Below are positions 8,337 through 14,808 of a stretch of 22,511 bases of DNA, piece after piece. Below the pieces are notes generated by a model. The model had not been told where the DNA came from. It saw only the letters and a list, made by a program, of their open reading frames with translations, and did not search any database. Source of the stretch: Coriobacteriaceae bacterium. Its GTDB lineage: Bacteria; Actinomycetota; Coriobacteriia; Coriobacteriales; UMGS124. The DNA is taken from NCBI GenBank assembly GCA_019421015.1, contig JAHZGC010000011.1, positions 96,839-119,349 of the forward strand, read 5' to 3'. The stretch's first letter is position 1. Each line of letters begins with the position of its first letter. The position numbers were made by a program, and so were the translations under genes.

Positions 8337-9047
8337 ATGAATGGCAGCATCTACCTGGCTTGCGCGGCCTCTTGCGTCGTAGCCTACCTCCTGTGCGGAT
8401 TTCCCACCGCCCTGGTGCTCGGCAGGGCCCTCGGCAAGGTCGACGTGCGCACCGTCGGCTCCGGCAATGTGGGCTCCACCAACGTCGCCCGCTCCGTCGG
8501 CACCTCGGCAGGGGTGGCGACCCTGCTCCTCGACGTGCTCAAGGCGGCGGTCTCCATGCTCGTAGGCTACCTGCTCATAGGGTTTGTGGCGACGGGCGAG
8601 GGTTTTGCCGAGGTCGTGCCGGGCGCACCCTACGACTGGACCATGGCACTGGTGTACCTTGCCTGCATCCTAGGGCATGTCTTCTCTCCCTACCTGCACT
8701 TCAAGGGCGGCAAGGGCATCGCGGTGGGGTTCGGTGGGGCGCTGGTCCTCATGCCTCTGGCGGGCGTGTCGCTGCTCGCCCCCTTCCTCCTGTTCGCCGT
8801 CTCCACCCGCTACGTCTCCCTGGGCAGTATCGCGGCGGCGATCTCGTTGCCGTTCCTCAGCGCGGCGATCTACCATCCCTCGGCCGCCTTCATGGTCATC
8901 GTTACCATTGTGGCCGCCCTGGTCGTGTGGGCGCACCGCTCCAACATCGTGAAGCTCGTCCACGGCCGCGAGTCCAAGTTCTCGTTCAAGTCCAAGAAGG
9001 GCGCGCCGAAGCGCAACGATGCCGCCCCTGCGAAGGCCGGTGAATAG
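8337..9047 (+). CDS. plsY: Acyl-phosphate:glycerol-3-phosphate acyltransferase
   Basis: This integral membrane enzyme puts the first acyl chain on glycerol-3-phosphate from acyl-phosphate. Characteristic motifs are GSGNVGSTNVARSVG (residues 41-55) and HFKGGKGIAVGFGG (phosphate/glycerol-phosphate binding loops), set among about five hydrophobic helices. The 236-residue protein has a lysine-rich hydrophilic C-terminal tail (KSKKGAPKRNDAAPAK) longer than in many orthologues. AAAGAAGGG lies about 11 nt before ATG. It is followed after 3 nt by gpsA, whose product makes its substrate. PlsX, the acyl-phosphate maker, is not in the window. Confidence 0.95.
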   Translation: MNGSIYLACAASCVVAYLLCGFPTALVLGRALGKVDVRTVGSGNVGSTNVARSVGTSAGVATLLLDVLKAAVSMLVGYLLIGFVATGEGFAEVVPGAPYDWTMALVYLACILGHVFSPYLHFKGGKGIAVGFGGALVLMPLAGVSLLAPFLLFAVSTRYVSLGSIAAAISLPFLSAAIYHPSAAFMVIVTIVAALVVWAHRSNIVKLVHGRESKFSFKSKKGAPKRNDAAPAKAGE

Positions 9048-9050
9048 CCT

Positions 9051-10088
9051 ATGGAGACCGTGAGCGTCATCGGGGCCGGGTCCTGGGGAACCGCCGTCGC
9101 CCGCCACCTCGTCATGAACGGCCATGTTGTGCGCCTGTGGTCGCACAACGCCGAGGCGGCCCGCCTCATCAATGAGCGACGCGAAAACCCCCGGTATCTG
9201 CCGGGATGCTTTTTGCCCGACGGCGTGACGGCCTTCACCGACCTGTCGCAGGCGCTCGGCGGTGCGGCGGCGGCCGTCCTCGTGGTGCCCTCGGGCAACC
9301 TGCGCGACGTCGCGCGGGACTGCGCCGCCCACCTTGCGCCGTCTACCCCCACGGCCGTGCTCACCAAGGGTATAGAGCCCTCCACGTGCATGCTCATGAC
9401 CGAAGTGGCTGCCAGCGAGCTTCAGGACCCGTCGCGCATCGCCTGTCTCAGCGGCCCCAACCATGCCGAGGAGGTGTCTCGCGACCTCCCCTCTGCGGCC
9501 GTCATCGCGTCGGAGAGCCCCGAGTGCGCCGTCTGGTTCCAACACCTGTTCCATAGCGACACGTTCCGCACCTACGTGAGCACCGACGTTGTGGGCGTCG
9601 AGGTGTGCGCCGCGGCCAAGAACGTCGTGGCCATCGCCTGTGGCATCGCCCGCGGCCTCGGCATGGGCGACAACACCTGCGCTTTGCTCATGACCCGCGG
9701 CCTTGCCGAGATGAGCCGCCTTGTGGCCGCCCGGGGAGGCAACCCCATCACCTGTATGGGCTTGGCAGGCATGGGCGACCTTGTTGCCACCTGTACGAGC
9801 TCCCACTCCAGGAACCAGACGTTTGGGGCCGCGTTCGCCGCCGGCGAGACGCTTGCGGAGTTCGAGAGCCGGACCCATATGGTGGTGGAGGGCGCCCGTG
9901 CCTGCCGCAGCGTCCGTGAGCTGGCGCAGGCCCACGACGTCGAAGTCCCCATTGCCGACGCCGTCTACGGCCTTCTGTACGACCATGTGCCGTTGGCGCA
10001 GATCACGGCGGAGCTCTATGCCCGCACGCCCGCCGAAGAGTTCTACGGGCTCTCGAGCTTTGCGCCCGAGGTTCGTTGCAAAGCGTAA
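9051..10088 (+). CDS. gpsA: Glycerol-3-phosphate dehydrogenase [NAD(P)+]
   Basis: This enzyme reduces dihydroxyacetone phosphate to sn-glycerol-3-phosphate for phospholipid synthesis in the cytosol. The N-terminal Rossmann motif is GAGSWGTA (residues 8-15). The catalytic-lysine region AAAKNVVAIACGIARGLGMGDNT and the following LMTRGLAEMSRL and GLAGMGDLVATC blocks are all conserved. The length of 345 residues is typical. The start is 3 nt after the plsY stop; a weak GGTGA 8 nt upstream lies in plsY, so translation is probably coupled. Together with plsY and plsC it covers G3P formation and both acylation steps to phosphatidate. Confidence 0.97.
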   Translation: METVSVIGAGSWGTAVARHLVMNGHVVRLWSHNAEAARLINERRENPRYLPGCFLPDGVTAFTDLSQALGGAAAAVLVVPSGNLRDVARDCAAHLAPSTPTAVLTKGIEPSTCMLMTEVAASELQDPSRIACLSGPNHAEEVSRDLPSAAVIASESPECAVWFQHLFHSDTFRTYVSTDVVGVEVCAAAKNVVAIACGIARGLGMGDNTCALLMTRGLAEMSRLVAARGGNPITCMGLAGMGDLVATCTSSHSRNQTFGAAFAAGETLAEFESRTHMVVEGARACRSVRELAQAHDVEVPIADAVYGLLYDHVPLAQITAELYARTPAEEFYGLSSFAPEVRCKA

Positions 10089-10112
10089 CTGGCTCAAGAA
10101 AGGATTGCGACC

Positions 10113-10811
10113 GTGGATAAGGGAGTCTCCATCAACCAGGACGGCAACCCCGTGATGATGGCACCGTCCATCCTCTCAGCTGATTTTCTAAACCTTGAGT
10201 CAAGCATTAACCTTGTGGCCGACCAGTGCGACTACATCCACGTCGACGTGATGGACGGCCACTTCGTGCCCAACCTCACCCTCGGTGCCCCGTTTGTGAA
10301 GGCCCTCAAGGGGCGTTTCTCGACCCCCCTCGACGTTCACCTGATGGTAAGCAACCCCGAGGACACCATCGACTGGTACCTGGACGCGGGTGCAGACATC
10401 GCCACCTTTCAGCTTGAGGCCGTGACCCACGCGAACCGCTTGGTCCAGCACATCCGCGAGCGCGGTTCCATGGCCGGCGTCGCCGTTAACCCTGCAACCC
10501 CCATCTGCCTGCTCAGGGATCTGGTCGAGGTGGCAGACCTCATCCTCGTCATGAGCGTTAACCCCGGCTTCGGCGGCCAGTCGTTCATCGAGTCCACCCC
10601 GCGCAGGCTGCAGGAGCTTCACGACCTGTGCAACAACCTCGGATGCTCGCCCCTGGTCGAGGTTGACGGCGGCATCACCGCCGCCACGGCACCCCTCGTG
10701 ACCTCCCGCGGCGCCCGCCTCCTCGTGGCCGGGTCCGCCGTCTTCGGCAAAGACGACCCCCTGGCGGCCATGGAGGCCATCCGTTCGGCCGGTACGAGCG
10801 CCCTTTTTTAA
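10113..10811 (+). CDS. rpe: Ribulose-phosphate 3-epimerase
   Basis: This enzyme interconverts ribulose-5-phosphate and xylulose-5-phosphate (pentose phosphate pathway). The 232-residue TIM barrel shows APSILSADF, HVDVMDGHFVPNLTLG (catalytic Asp45 and metal-site His43), HLMVSNPE, VNPGFGGQSF and VEVDGGI with the second catalytic Asp. GTG 10113 was chosen because AGGA lies 8 nt upstream (10101-10104). ATG 10155 (MMAPSILSADF) would match the usual family N-terminus but has no RBS, so the first 14 residues are a modest uncertainty. The stop TAA overlaps the AAGGA RBS of the next gene. Confidence 0.95.
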   Translation: MDKGVSINQDGNPVMMAPSILSADFLNLESSINLVADQCDYIHVDVMDGHFVPNLTLGAPFVKALKGRFSTPLDVHLMVSNPEDTIDWYLDAGADIATFQLEAVTHANRLVQHIRERGSMAGVAVNPATPICLLRDLVEVADLILVMSVNPGFGGQSFIESTPRRLQELHDLCNNLGCSPLVEVDGGITAATAPLVTSRGARLLVAGSAVFGKDDPLAAMEAIRSAGTSALF

Positions 10812-10818
10812 GGAACCC

Positions 10819-12021
10819 ATGAACCCACGATTCTATTTCGACCACGCGGCCTCCAGCCCCATGGTCCCCGCCTGCCGTACGGCCTTTGAGGCCTACGACC
10901 GCGCGCCTTGGGCGGGTGCCAACCCCAACTCGCTCCACACAAGTGGGCGGTGCGCCTTCGAGGCGCTCGAGCAGGCACGCGCCGGCATTGCCCGGGCCCT
11001 CGGCGCCCGCCGGCCTGCCGAGGTCGTCTTCACGAGTGGCGGCACCGAGGCGAACAACCTCGCCATGGCCGGCATCGCCCACGCCGCGCTGCGCAAGAGC
11101 GGCGGTACGAGGAGGCGCGTCCTGGTCTTCGCCCTGGAGCACGACTCCGTCCTCGACCCCGCCGCGGCCTTGGGAATCTCCGACACCATGGACGTCGAGA
11201 GGGTCCCCTCGCTGCCGTCGGGAACGGTCGACCTGGCCGCGCTGGAGCGGGCGCTCTCCCACGACGTCGCCCTCGTCAGCGTCATGGCGGCAAACAACGA
11301 GGTGGGAACCGTTCAGCCCCTTGCCGACGTCGTGCGTCTTGCCCACGGGTGCGGGGCCCTCGTTCACACCGACGCCGTCCAGGCCTTCGGCCACATCCCG
11401 CTCTGCGTCTCCGACCTCGACGTCGACGCCGCAAGCGTCGCCGCGCACAAGATGGGCGGCCCCGTCGGAATCGGCGCGCTCTACCTCAAGTCCCGCACGC
11501 CCCTGTTGCCCCTGCAGCTCGGCGGCGGCCAGGAAGGCGGCCTGCGCTCCGGCACCCCCGACGTGCGCTCGGCCATGGGGTTTGCGGCGGCTGCGGCGGA
11601 CGCTGTGGAAAACCTGGCGTCCCGCCGCGCAAAGATCGAACGCCTCGCTTCTGTGCTGGTCGATTCCCTCTGTGCAGGCCCTGCCCCCGTGGCGATGCCG
11701 ACCGTCGACGCGCCGCGCGACGGTCGCTTCCTGCCAGGCGTTCTTCACCTGCTGGTCCCCGGCCACCAGACCGAGGGGCTCGTGCTCTCCCTCGACGAGC
11801 TCGGCTACGAGGTGTCGGGAGGGTCGGCCTGCTCAAGCGGCTCGCTCGACCCCAGCCACGTCTTGCTCGCCATGGGGGTACCGCGCGACCTCGCCTTCTG
11901 CGCGCTCCGGCTCTCGTTTGACCACCGAACGGACGAATCGGAGTGCACCGGCCTCGCGGCGGCACTTCGCGAGATCTGCTCCACCCAACCCCAGCGCCAA
12001 CGCCGGCGCCCCCGGTGCTGA
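10819..12021 (+). CDS. Cysteine desulfurase, NifS/IscS family
   Basis: This is a PLP enzyme that takes sulfur from cysteine for Fe-S clusters or thiolated tRNA. The 400-residue protein has SGGTEANNLA, the PLP contacts TDAVQ (Asp185, Gln188), the Schiff-base lysine Lys211 in AAHKMGGPVG, and RSGTP. The catalytic cysteine Cys338 is in SGGSACSSGS, in a short loop. It has a short basic C-terminus (QRQRRRPRC). AAGGA lies 4 nt before ATG, right after rpe. No mnmA or iscU gene lies beside it, so the sulfur acceptor cannot be named. IspH, MiaB and the DUF512 protein nearby all appear to need Fe-S clusters, but a direct link is only inference. Confidence 0.93.
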   Translation: MNPRFYFDHAASSPMVPACRTAFEAYDRAPWAGANPNSLHTSGRCAFEALEQARAGIARALGARRPAEVVFTSGGTEANNLAMAGIAHAALRKSGGTRRRVLVFALEHDSVLDPAAALGISDTMDVERVPSLPSGTVDLAALERALSHDVALVSVMAANNEVGTVQPLADVVRLAHGCGALVHTDAVQAFGHIPLCVSDLDVDAASVAAHKMGGPVGIGALYLKSRTPLLPLQLGGGQEGGLRSGTPDVRSAMGFAAAAADAVENLASRRAKIERLASVLVDSLCAGPAPVAMPTVDAPRDGRFLPGVLHLLVPGHQTEGLVLSLDELGYEVSGGSACSSGSLDPSHVLLAMGVPRDLAFCALRLSFDHRTDESECTGLAAALREICSTQPQRQRRRPRC

Positions 12022-12074
12022 CGCTGCGTCGGAACCCTCGGAGCGCTATTTCCGTTTCAACAAGGAGGAAACCC

Positions 12075-12875
12075 GTGGAGTTTGTCGACTGCCACACCCA
12101 CACCCGTTACTCAGACGGGTCTGGGTCGGTCTGGGAGAACGTCGAGGCGGCGGCAAAACTTGGCCTCACAACGCTTTGCCTGACCGACCACCTGACGCTC
12201 CCAACGTCCATGGACCCCTCGTGCGAGGTCTCGGTGGCCGAGCGCGACCTTGCGCCCTACCGCCTCGAGGTCGTTCAGGCCCGCGAGGCCTTTCCCGCGC
12301 TCGACGTGGTCCTCGGCTTCGAATGCGACTACTACCCGGGTTGCGAGCCCAACGTCGCGCGGTGGTCCGAGGGGGCCACGTTTCGCCTCGGGTCGGTCCA
12401 TATGCTCGACGGCCGCTGGATCGACGACCTGTCGGACCTCTCGTACTGGGAGGAGCACTCGACAGAAGCGGTCTGGAGGCGTTACTTCGAGGTCTGGGCA
12501 CAGGCCTGCCAAAGCCCGTGCGGGTTCGACTCCATGGCCCATCCGGACCTCGTCTCCCTGCTCGGACGCCTCCCGTCGGCCACCGTCCTAGAAGGCCTCT
12601 ACGACACGGCCGCCGAGGCCGCCGAGGCCGCTGGGGTGCGCATAGAGGTCAACACGGCCGGCCTCATAAAACCCGTCGGACACATCTACCCGGCCCCGGG
12701 GCTTCTCGAAAGGTTCCTCAAAGCCGGCGTCAGGGCAACGGTGGGTTCGGACGCCCACGTCCCGCATAGGGTAGGGGAGGGAATCGCCGATGCCTATCGG
12801 CTGCTCTACGAGTCAGGCTACCGTTCCATAGACGTCCCCACGGCACAGGGCGGCTGGCGCCGCGTCGAGCTATAG
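12075..12875 (+). CDS. PHP-domain phosphoesterase, HisJ-like
   Basis: This is a 266-residue PHP-family metal phosphoesterase. Metal-binding motifs are CHTHTRYSDGS (His7, His9), LTDHLTL (His39), GFECDYYPG, LGSVHMLD, DSMAHPDL and GSDAHVPHRVGEGI. The closest named family is histidinol-phosphatase HisJ, which makes histidinol. No other his gene is in the window, so other phosphate esters are possible. GTG 12075 has a strong AAGGAGG RBS 6 nt upstream and starts right at the family N-terminus; the frame is open further upstream but that stretch overlaps the cysteine desulfurase gene. The next gene, NIF3, has a nearly identical RBS and GTG start. Confidence 0.85.
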   Translation: MEFVDCHTHTRYSDGSGSVWENVEAAAKLGLTTLCLTDHLTLPTSMDPSCEVSVAERDLAPYRLEVVQAREAFPALDVVLGFECDYYPGCEPNVARWSEGATFRLGSVHMLDGRWIDDLSDLSYWEEHSTEAVWRRYFEVWAQACQSPCGFDSMAHPDLVSLLGRLPSATVLEGLYDTAAEAAEAAGVRIEVNTAGLIKPVGHIYPAPGLLERFLKAGVRATVGSDAHVPHRVGEGIADAYRLLYESGYRSIDVPTAQGGWRRVEL

Positions 12876-12900
12876 CACCTTGGGGGAGAAGGAGGAACCC

Positions 12901-13698
12901 GTGAAGGTCTCAGAGCTTGTGGAAGGACTTTTTGAACGCTACCCGCAGTCGTGGGCCGAACCGTGGGATCACGTCGGGCTTGCGTGCGGGGACCCCGATG
13001 CCAGGGTAGAGCGCGTCGCGCTGGCCCTCGACGCGACGCCGCAAACCGTCCGTGAGGCTGCCGACTTCGACGCTCAGGTCCTGCTCACCCACCATCCCGT
13101 CTACCTCAAGGCCCCCACGACATTCTCGCCGCCCTCGTGCCAGACCCCGTCTGCGGCCTCGTGTATGTGGGAGGCACTCACAAAGGGCGTGGCCCTCGTG
13201 GCGATGCACACCAACCTCGACCGCTCCGACGACGCCACCGGACGGCTGCCGCGCCTGCTCGGGCTGGAACCGGAGTGCGGCATAGAGTTGGGGAGGCGTC
13301 CCGGGGAGGGTTCCCTGGGGTCCGTGGCCTCCTTGGAACACGGGCTGACCGTCGATGGGCTTGCCCGGCGGTGCCTCGGGGAGTTCGGACGCGTCGCCCA
13401 GGTTTACGGCAGCCCCGACGCACCCGTGAGGCGCGCCGCGTTCTTCAACGGAAGCCTGGGAGACAACGGCGAGGACGCGCTTGCCGCCGGGGCCGACGTC
13501 GTTGTGTGTGGGGAATGCGGCTATCACCGTGCCCTCGACCTTTTGACACGCGGTTGCGCGGTTATAATCTTGGGACACGACACGTCGGAAACACCCCTTG
13601 TGGGCGTGCTCGAAGAGCGGGTCGTGGAACTGGGGGTTTCTCCAAAAAATCTGCTATGCCTCGGGACTGAGCCCCTCTGGCATAGCGTCGACGGTTAG
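12901..13698 (+). CDS. NIF3 / DUF34 family metal-binding protein
   Basis: This is a 265-residue member of the NIF3 (Nif3-like dinuclear metal center, DUF34, YbgI/YqfO) family, whose cellular function is unsettled. Metal-site motifs are LLTHHPVYLKAP (His64, His65), MHTNLDRSDD (His103, Asp107), GECGYHRALD and a late GHDTSE. The length fits the short form without the PII-like insertion domain of the longer Bacillus type. GTG 12901 has AAGGAGG 5 nt upstream; a TTG at 12880 would place that RBS inside the gene. It precedes a coiled-coil zinc-ribbon gene, a pairing common in Actinomycetota and Firmicutes. Confidence 0.9.
   Translation: MKVSELVEGLFERYPQSWAEPWDHVGLACGDPDARVERVALALDATPQTVREAADFDAQVLLTHHPVYLKAPTTFSPPSCQTPSAASCMWEALTKGVALVAMHTNLDRSDDATGRLPRLLGLEPECGIELGRRPGEGSLGSVASLEHGLTVDGLARRCLGEFGRVAQVYGSPDAPVRRAAFFNGSLGDNGEDALAAGADVVVCGECGYHRALDLLTRGCAVIILGHDTSETPLVGVLEERVVELGVSPKNLLCLGTEPLWHSVDG
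13543..13568 (+). promoter_or_regulatory. Consensus-like TTGACA and TATAAT boxes inside NIF3 gene
   Basis: A perfect -35 hexamer TTGACA (13543-13548) and a perfect -10 hexamer TATAAT (13563-13568) lie in the same orientation within the coding sequence. The spacer is 14 nt rather than about 17, which argues against strong sigma-70 activity. If used, it would drive the downstream zinc-ribbon gene. Confidence 0.3.
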
Positions 13699-13708
13699 AC
13701 GCCTTGCA

Positions 13709-13724
13709 GCCGACGTCCGTCGGC
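13709..13724 (+). repeat. Small inverted repeat between NIF3 and zinc-ribbon genes
   Basis: GCCGAC and GTCGGC pair across four bases in the 80-nt gap after the NIF3 stop. No T tract follows, so it is not a typical intrinsic terminator. It may just shape the mRNA between two co-transcribed genes. Confidence 0.35.
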
Positions 13725-13778
13725 GGCACCGGGCCCATCACATATGCATAGACCTACGTCACAAGAAAGCGAGCGCAC

Positions 13779-14495
13779 ATGCAGACAGCGAGGGATCTTC
13801 TCGAGCTCCAACAGGTCGACCTCGACATCCTGAGGGACCGCAAGGCCATCGAGGCCATTCCCGAGATGGCCCAGATCCAGGAGGTGCGCGCCAAGCAGAA
13901 GGAGCTCGCCCGTCGCACAACCAAGATTCTCGGCATGCTCAAGGACCAGCAGATCGAGGCCGAAGACAACGAGGGGAGGCGGGCAACGCTCACACGCCAT
14001 GTGGAGGAGGTCAAGTTCGACAACTCCCAGAGCTCGGACTTCCGCCATATCCAGAACAACAACGCCGAGCTCGACCGTCTTGCCAAACGCCTCGAGAAGG
14101 TGGAATTTAACCAGCGCAAAGTCCACGAGGAGATCAAGCGCCTCGAAGACCTCATGGCCCAAGCCCAGGCCATCAAGGCGCGGCTCGATGCGCGCGAGGC
14201 CGAGTTGACCGAGACCTTTAAGGAGACCGCCGAGGGGCTGCGCGAGGACCTGCGGTCGTTGGTCAACCGCCGCGAGGCCCTGCGGGAGCGCATCGGCGAG
14301 GAGCTGCTCGCCCGTTATGACGCCAGCTGCAAGCAGCACGCACAGATCGGCGTCGCCGAACTCTCCGCCGGCAGCTGCTCGGTATGCCGCGTGGAGCTCC
14401 GTCCGGCCCAAATCGACCAGCTGCGCCAGGGACCCGACATCGCCTTGTGCCCGATGTGCGGCAGGATGCTCGTAGTGCGCGGCGGCAGCGTGTAA
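13779..14495 (+). CDS. Coiled-coil protein with C4 zinc ribbon (DUF164/CdsZ-like)
   Basis: This 238-residue protein has a long charged, heptad-rich helical region (residues about 5-180, rich in Glu, Lys, Arg and Ala). It ends in a four-cysteine zinc ribbon: Cys200, Cys203, Cys224 and Cys227 (CSVC and CPMC). This is the architecture of the zf-RING_7/DUF164 family, thought to bind nucleic acid or act as a scaffold. The biochemical role here is unknown. Its start has only a weak purine-rich RBS. It follows the NIF3 gene, as in many Actinomycetota, suggesting a shared process. Two hairpins follow its stop. Confidence 0.88.
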   Translation: MQTARDLLELQQVDLDILRDRKAIEAIPEMAQIQEVRAKQKELARRTTKILGMLKDQQIEAEDNEGRRATLTRHVEEVKFDNSQSSDFRHIQNNNAELDRLAKRLEKVEFNQRKVHEEIKRLEDLMAQAQAIKARLDAREAELTETFKETAEGLREDLRSLVNRREALRERIGEELLARYDASCKQHAQIGVAELSAGSCSVCRVELRPAQIDQLRQGPDIALCPMCGRMLVVRGGSV

Positions 14496-14504
14496 TACCT
14501 TTTA

Positions 14505-14525
14505 GGGCGTTTTGGATAAAACCCC
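14505..14525 (+). repeat. Hairpin after the zinc-ribbon gene
   Basis: GTTTT and AAAAC pair across a GGAT loop, with a GGG/CCC extension past a bulged C. It lies 10 nt after the TAA stop. It has no T tail on either strand at the right place, so its role is unclear. It may protect the mRNA 3' end or help termination with the next hairpin. Confidence 0.4.
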
Positions 14526-14532
14526 TGCACAA

Positions 14533-14565
14533 GGCGCGTCCCGCCCCTCGGAGGCGGGGCGCGCC
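14533..14565 (+). terminator. GC-rich 13-bp hairpin without U tract
   Basis: GGCGCGTCCCGCC (14533-14545) and GGCGGGGCGCGCC (14553-14565) form a 13-bp stem with a single G-U pair and a 7-nt loop. There is no run of T behind it, so it would be a U-less terminator, a Rho-assisted site or an RNA-stabilising stem for the operon ending with the zinc-ribbon gene. Confidence 0.5.
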
Positions 14566-14592
14566 GTCGTATACGTAGATTTGGGCGAACAG

Positions 14593-14622
14593 TTGACCGA
14601 ACGGCCCGTTAAAAACTAAACT
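14593..14622 (+). promoter_or_regulatory. Candidate promoter for rny
   Basis: TTGACC (14593-14598) and TAAACT (14617-14622) are separated by 18 nt and match five of six and four of six sigma-70 consensus bases. They sit in an AT-rich stretch. The expected start near 14629 gives a leader of about 180 nt before the rny ATG. Confidence 0.5.
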
Positions 14623-14714
14623 GTCCACAGCATTTGTGATTATCCTCGTTTATGCGAGTTTTGATTATTGTTGGTCTTCTCAAAACTTCATGCACCTTAC
14701 GCGGTCCTCACGAT

Positions 14715-14745
14715 GCCGGACGTTCGACGTGCGGCTTTTTGTTTT
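14715..14745 (+). terminator. Intrinsic terminator in the rny leader
   Basis: GCCG-G-ACGT pairs with ACGT-G-CGGC around a TCG loop (one G/G mismatch), followed by TTTTTGTTTT. It is about 87-117 nt after the candidate start site and 63 nt before the rny ATG. The 3' arm (14727-14735) can instead pair with 14754-14762 for nine base pairs including one G-U. It may attenuate rny or end a small RNA of about 115 nt. Confidence 0.65.
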
Positions 14746-14808
14746 GCGCCGACGCCGTACGTCATCCTGCAGATGAAACGTACCATAGATTCAGCCGGGA
14801 GGTAAGAC

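Larger units (their letters stand above)
14496..14808. other. 313-nt intergenic region before rny
   Basis: No convincing coding sequence is present. In order it holds two hairpins (14505-14525 and 14533-14565), a sigma-70-like promoter (14593-14622), an intrinsic terminator (14715-14745) and the rny RBS (GGGAGG at 14797-14802). It is clearly more AT-rich in its middle (about 14605-14690) than the neighbouring genes. I saw none of the conserved blocks of RNase P RNA, tmRNA or SRP RNA. Confidence 0.6.

Noticed and set aside
14496..14808. RNase P RNA, tmRNA or other structured housekeeping RNA
   Set aside because: None of the conserved sequence blocks of these RNAs is visible, and the space between promoter and terminator is only about 115 nt.
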